Positions 7,486 to 15,002 of a DNA stretch of 26,151 nt are shown piece by piece. The notes beneath the pieces are model-generated. The model searched no databases and was not told the origin of the DNA. It saw only the letters and a list, made by a program, of their open reading frames with translations. The DNA lies in contig CAYUBT010000015.1 in NCBI GenBank assembly GCA_964443055.1, positions 1-26,151 of the forward strand, read 5' to 3'. The translations under genes and the position numbers were made by a program. This stretch comes from JADYZU01 sp964443055. GTDB taxonomy: Bacteria; Pseudomonadota; Alphaproteobacteria; Rhodobacterales; Rhodobacteraceae. How positions within the stretch are numbered: position 1 is the stretch's first letter; each line of letters starts with the position of its first letter.

Positions 7486-8415
7486 ATGGCCCGGCCCGAA
7501 GACATCGCGACACGCGGCACGCTCACGCCCGGACGGGTGCTGGGTGATCTCACCTGGCTGCGGGTCGGGGGGCCTGCCGACTGGCTGTTCCAGCCTGCGG
7601 ACGAGGATGACCTCGCGTCTTTCCTCGCTGCGCTCGATGCCGATATTCCGGTCTTTCCGATGGGTGTCGGCTCGAATCTGATCGTGCGTGACGGCGGGAT
7701 CCCGGGCGTCGTGATCCGGCTCGGGCGCGGTTTCAACGCCATCGAGGCGGGCAGCCGGGTCGTCGTGGCCGGGGCCGCCGCGCTCGATGCCCATGTCGCC
7801 CGCCGGGCGGCCGAGGCCGGGCGCGATCTTGCGTTCCTGCGCACGATCCCCGGCACGATCGGCGGCGCGGTGCGCATGAATGCGGGGTGCTATGGCACCT
7901 ATACCGCTGACCATCTCGACTCGATCCGCCTCGTGACGCGGGCGGGCGAGGTGCAGGTGTTGCCTGCCTCGGCCCTGAACCTGCGCTATCGCAGCTCCGA
8001 CCTGCCCGCGGAGGCCATCGTCACGCAGGCCGTCTTCACCCCGCCGCCGGGCGACCCGGACGAACTGTCCGCCCGCATGGCAGAGCAGCTTGCACGGCGC
8101 GATGCGACCCAGCCCTCGCGTGAACGCACGGCGGGTTCGACCTTCCGCAATCCGGCCGGGTTCTCCTCGACCGGCCAGCCGGACGACACGCATGAACTGA
8201 AGGCCTGGAAGCTGATCGAGGATGCGGGAATGCGCGGTGCGCGCCTTGGCGGGGCGATGATGAACGAGAAGCATCCCAATTTTCTCACCAACGCCGACAA
8301 TGCCAGCGCCGCCGATCTCGAGGCCCTGGGCGAGGAGGTGCGGAAAAGGGTTTACGATTCGTCCGGGATCACGCTAGAATGGGAGATAGCACGCGTGGGC
8401 AAACCACGCGGCTGA
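7486..8415 (+). CDS. murB: UDP-N-acetylenolpyruvoylglucosamine reductase MurB
   Basis: MurB is the FAD enzyme that reduces UDP-GlcNAc-enolpyruvate to UDP-MurNAc with NADPH in the cytosol. The 309-residue product has the FAD-binding block PMGVGSNLIVRDGG (residues 58-71), FLRTIPGTIGGAVRMNAGCYG (118-137 region), the catalytic-serine motif GSTFRNP (Ser218), EKHPNFLTN (261-269), and the C-terminal Glu in LEWEIARVG (Glu300). The layout fits the shorter type II MurB. AAGGA lies just before ATG 7486; an upstream in-frame GTG at 7456 falls inside the DUF2484 gene and is less likely. It is co-transcribed with its neighbours by spacing. Confidence 0.96.
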   Translation: MARPEDIATRGTLTPGRVLGDLTWLRVGGPADWLFQPADEDDLASFLAALDADIPVFPMGVGSNLIVRDGGIPGVVIRLGRGFNAIEAGSRVVVAGAAALDAHVARRAAEAGRDLAFLRTIPGTIGGAVRMNAGCYGTYTADHLDSIRLVTRAGEVQVLPASALNLRYRSSDLPAEAIVTQAVFTPPPGDPDELSARMAEQLARRDATQPSRERTAGSTFRNPAGFSSTGQPDDTHELKAWKLIEDAGMRGARLGGAMMNEKHPNFLTNADNASAADLEALGEEVRKRVYDSSGITLEWEIARVGKPRG

Positions 8416-8457
8416 CGGGCAGCAGGCGACCCCACGATAACCGGGGCGCATGACAGA

Positions 8458-8473
8458 GGGCCGAAAACGGCCC
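8458..8473 (+). promoter_or_regulatory. GC hairpin immediately upstream of the ddl ribosome-binding site
   Basis: GGGCCG (8458-8463), loop AAAA, CGGCCC (8468-8473). The stem ends two bases before the AGAGG Shine-Dalgarno (8476-8480) of ddl and is not followed by a T-run. It could shape translation initiation or mRNA stability in the 69-base murB-ddl gap. No regulator is implied by the sequence. Confidence 0.4.
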
Positions 8474-8484
8474 CGAGAGGCGAA

Positions 8485-9405
8485 ATGGGCAGGACGACGG
8501 GCAGCGATTCCCGCAAGATCGCCGTCTTGAAGGGCGGCCGTTCGGTAGAGCGCGAAGTCTCGCTCTCGTCAGGCCGGGCCTGTGCCGGGGCCCTGCGCGA
8601 AGCAGGGTTCGATGTCGTCGAAATCGACGCCGGTCCCGATCTGGCCCGCCACCTGCAGGAACTGCGCCCCGATGTCGCCTTCAACGCACTTCATGGTCGC
8701 TGGGGCGAGGACGGCTGCGTGCAGGGTCTGCTCGAATGGCTCGAGATTCCCTACACCCATTCCGGCGTGCTCGCCTCGGCGCTGGCCATGGACAAGGCGC
8801 GGGCGAAGGACGTCTACCGTGCTGCCGGCCTGCCGGTGGCCGAAAGCCGCGTCGTCACGGTTGCCGAGGCCCAGGCGGGCCACGTCCTGCCGCCGCCCTA
8901 TGTGGTGAAACCGGTGAACGAGGGCTCGTCCGTCGGTGTCCATATCGTGCGCAAGGGGGGCAACGCGCCCGTCTTCGACACGGATACGCCCGCGCGGCTC
9001 ATGGTCGAGACCTATGTGCCCGGTCGCGAACTGACGGTTTCGGTTCTCGGCGATCAGGCGCTGACCGTCACCGACATCGTCACCGGCGGCTGGTACGACT
9101 ATGACGCGAAATATGCGCCCGGCGGGTCGCGCCATGTCGTTCCGGCCGAATTGCCGCGCGAGCTGTTCGACGCCTGCATGGTCCATGCGCTCACCGCGCA
9201 TCGCGTGCTCGGGTGCCGGGGGCTCAGCCGCACCGATTTCCGCTGGGATGATTCGCGCGGCCTCGACGGCCTTGTCGTGCTCGAGACCAACACCCAGCCG
9301 GGCATGACCGCGACCTCGCTCGCGCCCGAACAGGCGCGGGTGGCGGGCATGTCCTTCCCCGAACTCTGCACCTGGCTGGTCGAGGATGCGTCATGCGGGC
9401 GCTAG
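8485..9405 (+). CDS. ddl: D-alanine--D-alanine ligase
   Basis: Ddl is the ATP-grasp enzyme that joins two D-Ala for the pentapeptide stem, in the cytosol. The 306-residue product has KGGRSVEREVSLSSG (residues 16-30, with the substrate-binding Glu), ALHGRWGEDG, the central ATP-grasp motif KPVNEGSSVGV, the omega-loop segment YDYDAKYAPGG, LSRTDFRW and the metal-binding LETNTQPGMT. The length is normal for the DdlB type found in dcw clusters. AGAGG lies a few bases before the ATG. The 3' end overlaps ftsQ by 13 bases. No key residue seems missing. Confidence 0.96.
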   Translation: MGRTTGSDSRKIAVLKGGRSVEREVSLSSGRACAGALREAGFDVVEIDAGPDLARHLQELRPDVAFNALHGRWGEDGCVQGLLEWLEIPYTHSGVLASALAMDKARAKDVYRAAGLPVAESRVVTVAEAQAGHVLPPPYVVKPVNEGSSVGVHIVRKGGNAPVFDTDTPARLMVETYVPGRELTVSVLGDQALTVTDIVTGGWYDYDAKYAPGGSRHVVPAELPRELFDACMVHALTAHRVLGCRGLSRTDFRWDDSRGLDGLVVLETNTQPGMTATSLAPEQARVAGMSFPELCTWLVEDASCGR

Positions 9406-10298
9406 GCAGGACCGCACGTCCCGACGACCGGCTCCAGCGCGATCCTGCGCCCTCGCGCTGGCATTACCGCTGGCAGAGGCTGATGCTGACGCCGCTCTTT
9501 CGACTGGCCCTGCGTGTCGGCCTGCCGGTGCTTGTCGTGACCGGCGGCACCGCCCTGTGGCTGGCGCAGGAAGCGAACCGGACACTTCTCACCGACCGCT
9601 GGCAGGCCTTGCGCGCGGCGATCGAATCGCGGCCCGAATTCCAGGTCACGGGACTGCAGATCACCGGGGCCTCGCCCGCGCTGGAACTGGCGGCGCGCGA
9701 CCTGCTCGAACTGAGCTTTCCGATCTCGTCCTGGGATCTCGATCTTCCCGCCATTCGCCGCGATCTGTCCGACCTCTCCGCCGTGCGCCATGTCCGCGTC
9801 GCGGTCGAGGCCGATGGCATCCTCGGCATCACCATCGAGGAGCGCCGCCCGGTCGCGCTCTGGCGGCACGGCGACAGCCTGCGTCTCATCGACGGCGACG
9901 GGGTGATGACCGGTCTGGTCGAGAGCCGTTCCGGCCGCGCCGACCTGCCGCTGATCGCGGGTGACGGCGCGCGCGACCATATCGACGAGGCGCTTGCCCT
10001 CTTCGCCGCCGCCGCACCCGTCGCGGAGCGGGTGCGGGGCCTGGTGCGCATGGGCGAGCGGCGCTGGGACATGGTGCTCGACCGCGAGCAGCGCATCCTG
10101 CTGCCTGAAGAGGCTCCGGTGCGCGCGCTCGAACGGGTGCTGGCCTGGCAGGCGGCGGAAGAGGTGCTCGACCGCGATGTGCTGGCGGTGGACATGCGCG
10201 ATGCGGCCCGGCCGACGCTGCGGATCTCGCAGACGGCAATGACGGTGATGACGAACATGCGGCTTGCCCGTGCGGCCGACGGACAGAGGGGAGGGTAG
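9393..10298 (+). CDS. ftsQ: Cell division protein FtsQ
   Basis: FtsQ is a bitopic membrane protein of the divisome, working with FtsB/FtsL in the periplasm. The 301-residue product has a basic cytoplasmic N-tail, one transmembrane segment at about residues 38-58, a POTRA-like domain starting near PEFQVTGLQITGAS (81-94), then the FtsQ domain including IEERRPVALWRHG and LRLIDGDGVM. The ATG lies inside ddl with GAGGA about 6 bases upstream, so the two genes overlap by 13 bases. ftsA starts 1 base after the stop. Assignment rests on domain layout and cluster position, as FtsQ sequences diverge. Confidence 0.95.
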   Translation: MRALGRTARPDDRLQRDPAPSRWHYRWQRLMLTPLFRLALRVGLPVLVVTGGTALWLAQEANRTLLTDRWQALRAAIESRPEFQVTGLQITGASPALELAARDLLELSFPISSWDLDLPAIRRDLSDLSAVRHVRVAVEADGILGITIEERRPVALWRHGDSLRLIDGDGVMTGLVESRSGRADLPLIAGDGARDHIDEALALFAAAAPVAERVRGLVRMGERRWDMVLDREQRILLPEEAPVRALERVLAWQAAEEVLDRDVLAVDMRDAARPTLRISQTAMTVMTNMRLARAADGQRGG

Positions 10299-10299
10299 G

Positions 10300-11634
10300 A
10301 TGCGGCATCTTTACGAGAGCCAGCGCGCGATGCGCAACATGCGTCGGGCGGCCATGCAGCGGGGCGTGGTGGCGATTCTCGATGTCGGCACCTCCAAGAT
10401 CGCCTGCCTGGTCCTGCGTTTCGACGGGCCGGAGCATTTCCGCGCCGCCGAGGGGGTGGGGCGGATGGCCGGGCAATCCTCGTTCCGGGTCATCGGCGCG
10501 GCCACGACCCGTTCGCGCGGCGTGCGCTTCGGCGAGGTGGACGCCATGGCCGAGACCGAACGCGCGATCCGTACGGCCGTGCAATCGGCGCAGAAGATGG
10601 CCAATGTCCGGGTCGATCACGTCATCGCCTGCCTTTCGGGCGCGCGGCCGCGCTCCTACGGGCTCGATGGACAGATCGAACTGCATGGCGGCGTCGTGGG
10701 CGAACAGGATCTCGGCCGGGTGCTCGCGGCCTGCGAGATGCCCGACTATGGTGCGAACCGGGAGGTTCTCCATGCGCAGCCGGTCAATTTCTCGCTTGAT
10801 CACCGTTCGGGATTTGCCGATCCGCGCGGCCAGGTGGGCAGCCGGCTTGCGGTCGACCTTCACCTGCTGACCGTCGATGCGCCGCCGCTCGAGGCACTGC
10901 TCTACTGCATCAAGCGCTGCGATCTGGAACTGGCGGGATTCGCCTCATCCTCCTATGTCTCGGGCATGTCGAGCCTCGTGGAGGACGAGCAGGAGCTTGG
11001 CGCGGCCTGTATCGACATGGGCGGTGGCTCGACCGGGATTTCCGTCTTCATGCGCCGCCACATGATCTATGCCGATTCCGTGCGTATGGGTGGCGATCAC
11101 GTGACCGGCGACATCGCCATGGGCCTGCAGGTGCCGATGAGCGTGGCCGAGCGAATCAAGACCATGAAGGGCGGCGTGCTCGCCACCGGGATCGACGACC
11201 GCGAGCGGATCGAACTGGGCGGCGATTCCGGTGACTGGCACAAGGACCGCCGCACCGTCACCCGCAGCGAGTTGATCGGGATCATGCGCCCGCGCGTGGA
11301 GGAGATCCTCGAGGAAGTGCGCGCAAGGCTCGATGCCGCCGGATTCGACCAGATGCCGTCGCAGACGGTGGTGCTGACCGGCGGCGGCAGCCAGATTCCC
11401 GGGATCGACGGCCTCGCCTCGCGCATTCTCGGCCAGCAGGTGCGTCTGGGCCGTCCCCTGCGCGTGCAGGGCCTGCCGCAGGCGGCGACGGGGCCGGCCT
11501 TCTCGGCTGCGGTGGGGCTTTCCCTCTTCGCCGCCGGGCCGCAGGACGAATGCTGGGACTTCGAGATTCCACTCGAGCGGACGGCCGCGCAATCCCTGCG
11601 TCGCGCGGTGAAATGGTTGAGGGACAACTGGTGA
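10300..11634 (+). CDS. ftsA: Cell division protein FtsA
   Basis: FtsA is the actin-like ATPase that tethers FtsZ to the inner membrane. The 444-residue product has the phosphate-1 motif AILDVGTSKIACLV (about residues 25-38), the 1C-domain stretch with SGARPRSYGLDG, the phosphate-2 motif DMGGGSTGISVF and the adenosine motif VVLTGGGSQIPGI. A C-terminal amphipathic tail (SLRRAVKWLRDNW) is the usual membrane-targeting helix. GGGGAGGG precedes ATG 10300; an in-frame TTG at 10264 within ftsQ is unlikely. The basic N-terminal extension of about 25 residues before the fold is longer than in E. coli. Confidence 0.97.
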   Translation: MRHLYESQRAMRNMRRAAMQRGVVAILDVGTSKIACLVLRFDGPEHFRAAEGVGRMAGQSSFRVIGAATTRSRGVRFGEVDAMAETERAIRTAVQSAQKMANVRVDHVIACLSGARPRSYGLDGQIELHGGVVGEQDLGRVLAACEMPDYGANREVLHAQPVNFSLDHRSGFADPRGQVGSRLAVDLHLLTVDAPPLEALLYCIKRCDLELAGFASSSYVSGMSSLVEDEQELGAACIDMGGGSTGISVFMRRHMIYADSVRMGGDHVTGDIAMGLQVPMSVAERIKTMKGGVLATGIDDRERIELGGDSGDWHKDRRTVTRSELIGIMRPRVEEILEEVRARLDAAGFDQMPSQTVVLTGGGSQIPGIDGLASRILGQQVRLGRPLRVQGLPQAATGPAFSAAVGLSLFAAGPQDECWDFEIPLERTAAQSLRRAVKWLRDNW

Positions 11635-11752
11635 TACGCGATATCTTGCCGACCAGCCGAGATGCGGCGGAAATAAAGGCACATTCGGGCCAGATTTTGT
11701 GGCAATTCGCGTCTTTTCCCGTGACGAGCCGGGTTTCAGCCGGTAGTGTCGT

Positions 11753-11791
11753 TACAATTCCGGGGGGCATTGGCCCGCGAGAGCGGGTTTT
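11753..11791 (+). promoter_or_regulatory. ftsZ leader: -10-like box and short terminator-like hairpin
   Basis: The 211-base ftsA-ftsZ gap holds no gene. TACAAT at 11753-11758 resembles a -10 box, but no convincing -35 lies at the right distance. Just downstream, CCCGC (11774-11778), a GNRA-type loop GAGA, GCGGG (11783-11787) and TTTT (11788-11791) form a compact hairpin plus T-run, 54 bases before the ftsZ ATG. It could be a weak terminator, an attenuator of read-through from ftsA, or a 5'-UTR stabiliser. The 5-bp stem is short. Confidence 0.35.
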
Positions 11792-11845
11792 CACCGACAG
11801 CAGGAAGAAACGGCAACAGGCATAGCAACAGGCGGACCGACAGCG

Positions 11846-13507
11846 ATGGCACTCAACCTTTCCCTTCCGGGGCAGGAGGAACTCAGGCCCAGGATCACCG
11901 TGTTCGGCGTTGGGGGAGCCGGCGGCAACGCGGTCAACAACATGATCGAGAAAGAGCTGGAGGGTGTCGATTTCGTCGTCGCCAACACCGACGCCCAGGC
12001 TCTCTCGCAAAGCAACGCGCCGCTGAAGATCCAGATGGGCGTCAAGGTGACCGAGGGTCTTGGCGCAGGCGCGCGCCCGACCGTAGGCGCGGCGGCGGCC
12101 GAGGAATCGATCGAGTCGATCGTCGATCATCTTGCCGGGGCGCATATGTGCTTCATCACGGCGGGCATGGGCGGCGGCACCGGCACCGGCGCGGCCCCGA
12201 TCATCGCCCAGGCGGCACGCGAGCTTGGCATCCTCACGGTCGGCGTCGTGACCAAGCCCTTCCAGTTCGAGGGCTCCAAGCGGATGCGCCAGGCCGAGGA
12301 CGGCGTCGAATCGCTGCAGAAGGTCGTCGACACGCTCATCATCATTCCCAACCAGAACCTGTTCAGGCTGGCGAATGAAAACACGACCTTCACCGAGGCT
12401 TTCGCGCTGGCCGACGACGTTCTTTACCAGGGCGTGAAGGGCGTCACCGACCTGATGGTGCGGCCCGGCCTGATCAATCTCGACTTTGCCGACGTGCGCG
12501 CGGTGATGGACGAGATGGGCAAGGCGATGATGGGCACTGGCGAGGCCGAGGGCGAGGATCGCGCGCTCCATGCCGCCGAGAAGGCCATCGCCAACCCGCT
12601 TCTCGACGAGATCAGCCTCAATGGCGCGAAGGGCGTGCTCATCAACATCACGGGCGGCCATGACCTGACGCTGTTCGAGCTTGACGAGGCCGCGAACAAG
12701 ATCCGCGAGGAAGTGGACCCCGAGGCGAACATCATCGTGGGATCCACGCTCGATCCGACGATGGAGGGGCGGATGCGCGTCTCGGTCGTGGCCACGGGAA
12801 TCGACGCCATCGCGCGCGAGACCGAAATCCCCGTGCCCCGCCGCCAGCTGGCCCAGCCTCTGACCGCCCGGGTGAGCGCCGAACGGGCCGATGCGCCGGT
12901 TGCAGAACCCGCGCCCGCCGCGGCACGCGCTGTCCCGGCGGCTCCCGCTGTCGCGGAAGCGCCGCCCGCACCCGGGCCGGGCCTCTTCGATGACCCGATC
13001 TTCGCGGGCTCGGCGCGCTCCACGGACGACGGGGCAGAGGATGACGGTTTCGCGGATGACGGCTTGCCGCCCCCGGCCTACAATCCGCAACGCGAGGAGC
13101 CCGCAGTCCAGACTGCGCATGCGCCGGCGGCGCGGACCGAGAACTTCGTGGCCCCGCGCCCGCCCGCAGGCACGCCCACCGCCGAGGCGCTCGCCCGGTT
13201 GCAGAACGCCATGCGCCGCTCGCCCGAACAGGCGCGACCGCAGGAAGCGCGTCCCGCCGCGCCCGAGCCCCGCGCCACTGCACCCGAGGCCGAGAGGGGG
13301 CGCTTCGGCCTCAACTCGCTGATCAACCGCATGACCGGAACCGCAGGCGGCGCACCGGGCGCGGCCCATCACGATGTGCCGCCCGTGACCCGGACCGAGC
13401 CCCGGCAGGAACCCGCGCCGACGAGCTGGGACGATGCCGGAGAGGAGCCCGACGAGGACCGCGACCGGATCGAGATTCCCGCCTTCCTGCGCCGTCAGGC
13501 GAACTGA
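11846..13507 (+). CDS. ftsZ: Cell division protein FtsZ (long-linker form)
   Basis: FtsZ is the tubulin-like GTPase forming the Z ring. The 553-residue product has GVGGAGGNAVNN (residues 21-32), the tubulin signature GGGTGTG (109-115), the T7 synergy loop NLDFADV (211-217), and a GTPase fold ending near 330. A Pro/Ala-rich, low-complexity linker of about 210 residues follows (331-540), then the conserved C-terminal peptide IEIPAFLRRQAN, which binds FtsA and other partners. E. coli FtsZ is about 383 residues; long linkers are usual in alphaproteobacteria. No strong Shine-Dalgarno is visible before the ATG, which stands out for a highly expressed protein. A strong terminator follows the stop. 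Confidence 0.98.
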   Translation: MALNLSLPGQEELRPRITVFGVGGAGGNAVNNMIEKELEGVDFVVANTDAQALSQSNAPLKIQMGVKVTEGLGAGARPTVGAAAAEESIESIVDHLAGAHMCFITAGMGGGTGTGAAPIIAQAARELGILTVGVVTKPFQFEGSKRMRQAEDGVESLQKVVDTLIIIPNQNLFRLANENTTFTEAFALADDVLYQGVKGVTDLMVRPGLINLDFADVRAVMDEMGKAMMGTGEAEGEDRALHAAEKAIANPLLDEISLNGAKGVLINITGGHDLTLFELDEAANKIREEVDPEANIIVGSTLDPTMEGRMRVSVVATGIDAIARETEIPVPRRQLAQPLTARVSAERADAPVAEPAPAAARAVPAAPAVAEAPPAPGPGLFDDPIFAGSARSTDDGAEDDGFADDGLPPPAYNPQREEPAVQTAHAPAARTENFVAPRPPAGTPTAEALARLQNAMRRSPEQARPQEARPAAPEPRATAPEAERGRFGLNSLINRMTGTAGGAPGAAHHDVPPVTRTEPRQEPAPTSWDDAGEEPDEDRDRIEIPAFLRRQAN

Positions 13508-13530
13508 ACGACTCCCGAAAGGGAAAAGGG

Positions 13531-13561
13531 ACGGGGCGCATCCGGTGATGCGCCCCGTTTT
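13531..13561 (+). terminator. Intrinsic terminator after ftsZ
   Basis: Perfect 12-bp stem: 13531-13542 pairs with 13547-13558 around the loop CGGT, followed by TTT. It starts 23 bases after the ftsZ stop and marks the 3' end of the dcw transcript, separating it from lpxC. Confidence 0.9.
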
Positions 13562-13592
13562 CGTCCGGGGCAGGGCGCGAATCCGCAACCCC

Positions 13593-13670
13593 CGTCATTG
13601 CGGGAAGGTGTCAGCCGGTACGGCAGGCCGGAGGCGTGTGGACATCCGGTTTGCTTCGCTGCCGCGATGC
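13593..13670 (+). repeat. Palindromic interspersed repeat, copy 2 (forward, diverged)
   Basis: CGTCATTGCGGGAAGG at the left, internal CAGCCGGTACGGCAGGCC, then TTGCTTCGCTGCCGCGATG at the right. It is the most diverged forward copy, since the right arm lacks CAATGACG. It lies between the ftsZ terminator and the lpxC promoter region. Confidence 0.65.
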
Positions 13671-13703
13671 CTCCCCGTATTTCAACCCGTTGCAATCTGT
13701 GAG

Positions 13704-13740
13704 TTGTCCCTTCTGTAACGGTTTCTTAAATGTTTGGTAA
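13704..13740 (+). promoter_or_regulatory. Candidate lpxC promoter with CtrA-like tetramers
   Basis: TTGTCC (13704-13709) and TTAAAT (13726-13731) at 16-base spacing give a 4/6 plus 4/6 sigma70-like pair. GTAA (13715-13718), TTAA (13726-13729) and GTAA (13737-13740) recur every 11 bases, each pair separated by 7 bases, resembling the alphaproteobacterial CtrA site TTAA-N7-TTAA. lpxC lies behind the ftsZ terminator, so it needs its own promoter here. Functional binding is inference. Confidence 0.4.
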
Positions 13741-13788
13741 CCCGCGAGACAGCCGGGCGATGAGCAGGACGAGTGACGGAGGCGTTTT

Positions 13789-14721
13789 GTGCGCAGGACT
13801 CTGGCCCGGGCGATCCATTTTTCAGGACGCGGGCTTCACAGTGGCAAGCAGGCTGATCTGGCCGTGCATCCCGCGCCCGCGGGCCACGGGATCGCGTTCC
13901 GCCGTCTCGACCTGGACGGGGCCGCGCCGATTCCGGCGCTCTGGAAGCATGTCGTCCCCGGCGCGCTCAATACCCGCATCAGCCTGGGAGGCGACAACGA
14001 GGTCTGGACCATCGAGCATCTGATGGCCGCGCTGGCCGGTTTCGGCGTCACGGATGCGCTCGTCACGCTCGACGGGCCGGAAGTGCCGATCCTCGACGGC
14101 AGCGCGCGGCCCTTCGTCGAGGGGATTCTGGCTGCCGGATTGCAGGACCTGCCCGGCGAGCTGCAGGTCATCGAGATCCTGTCGCCCGTCGAGGTGCGCG
14201 AGGGCGCGGCCTTCGCCCGGCTCTCGCCTGCCCTAGCGCCGCATATGTGGTTCGCCATCGACTTCCCCGACGCCGCCATCGGCCGTCAGTCGCGCGGGCT
14301 GGCGATGGCCAATGGCGCGGTGGTCGAGGAACTCGCTGACAGCCGCACCTTCTGCCGCCTCGCGGATATCGAGCGGATGCGGGAGGAGGGACTCGCCCTT
14401 GGCGGGACCTACGAGAATGCCGTGGTCGTGGACGGCGCGCGGGTGCTCAGCCCCGGTGGCCTGCGCCATGCGGATGAGGCCGTGCGCCACAAGATGCTCG
14501 ATGCGGTCGGTGATCTGGCCACGGCCGGCGCGCCGGTCATCGGCCTCTATCAGGGGCATCGCGCCGGGCACATGCTCACGAACCGGCTGCTGCGCGCGCT
14601 TTTCGCCCGCCCCGAGACCTACCGTCTGCGACCGGCCAGCCCCGAGATCGCCGCGCATCTGCCCGGCACCGGGATGGCGGCAGGTGATGGCGCAGCCCTG
14701 CGACCGCGCCGGGTTGCCTGA
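13789..14721 (+). CDS. lpxC: UDP-3-O-acyl-N-acetylglucosamine deacetylase LpxC
   Basis: LpxC is the zinc enzyme that catalyses the committed step of lipid A synthesis in the cytosol. The 310-residue product has IHFSGRGLHSG (residues 9-19), Glu76-His77 in IEHLMAAL, DGSARPFVE, SRTF, the zinc ligands His234 and Asp238 in RHKMLDAVGDL, and His261 in GHRAGHMLTNRLL. All known ligands are present. The start is a GTG with GGAGG 6 bases upstream (13778-13782). lpxC after ftsZ is the common order in proteobacteria, and the ftsZ terminator between them indicates a separate promoter. Confidence 0.97.
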   Translation: MRRTLARAIHFSGRGLHSGKQADLAVHPAPAGHGIAFRRLDLDGAAPIPALWKHVVPGALNTRISLGGDNEVWTIEHLMAALAGFGVTDALVTLDGPEVPILDGSARPFVEGILAAGLQDLPGELQVIEILSPVEVREGAAFARLSPALAPHMWFAIDFPDAAIGRQSRGLAMANGAVVEELADSRTFCRLADIERMREEGLALGGTYENAVVVDGARVLSPGGLRHADEAVRHKMLDAVGDLATAGAPVIGLYQGHRAGHMLTNRLLRALFARPETYRLRPASPEIAAHLPGTGMAAGDGAALRPRRVA

Positions 14722-14746
14722 GGGCGCGACCTCCCCCCGAACCCCC

Positions 14747-14828
14747 CGTCATTGCGAGGAGGCGTCAGCCGACGCGGCAAGCCAGAACGGCGGAAAGCTG
14801 GCTTGCTTCGCTGTCGCTCGCAATGACG
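14747..14828 (+). repeat. Palindromic interspersed repeat, copy 3 (forward, best-preserved)
   Basis: Perfect 12-bp ends CGTCATTGCGAG (14747-14758) and CTCGCAATGACG (14817-14828), plus a perfect inner 9-bp pair GCAAGCCAG (14777-14785) / CTGGCTTGC (14798-14806). The whole 82 bp can fold into a nested hairpin. It lies between lpxC and bamD, and its right arm contains an in-frame ATG upstream of bamD. Confidence 0.92.
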
Positions 14829-15002
14829 AAATATGCGGCAGGCGCGACGCCCGCCGGCCTCGCATCACCGGCTGTCCCCGCGCTGTTCGGGCGCCGGTCA
14901 TCGGGCGGATGCGACAGAGGCGGAATGATCGGCAAAAGCCATTTTGCCCTTCGGGAAATCATGCTAGACGGGCCGGACGAGTGGTCGGGCAGGGGAAGCG
15001 GC

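Noticed and set aside
11282..13588. 768-codon open frame antisense to ftsZ/ftsA
   Set aside because: It is a shadow of high G+C coding bias, opposite genes with clear family motifs; its translation is low-complexity His/Arg/Gly-rich with no recognisable domain.
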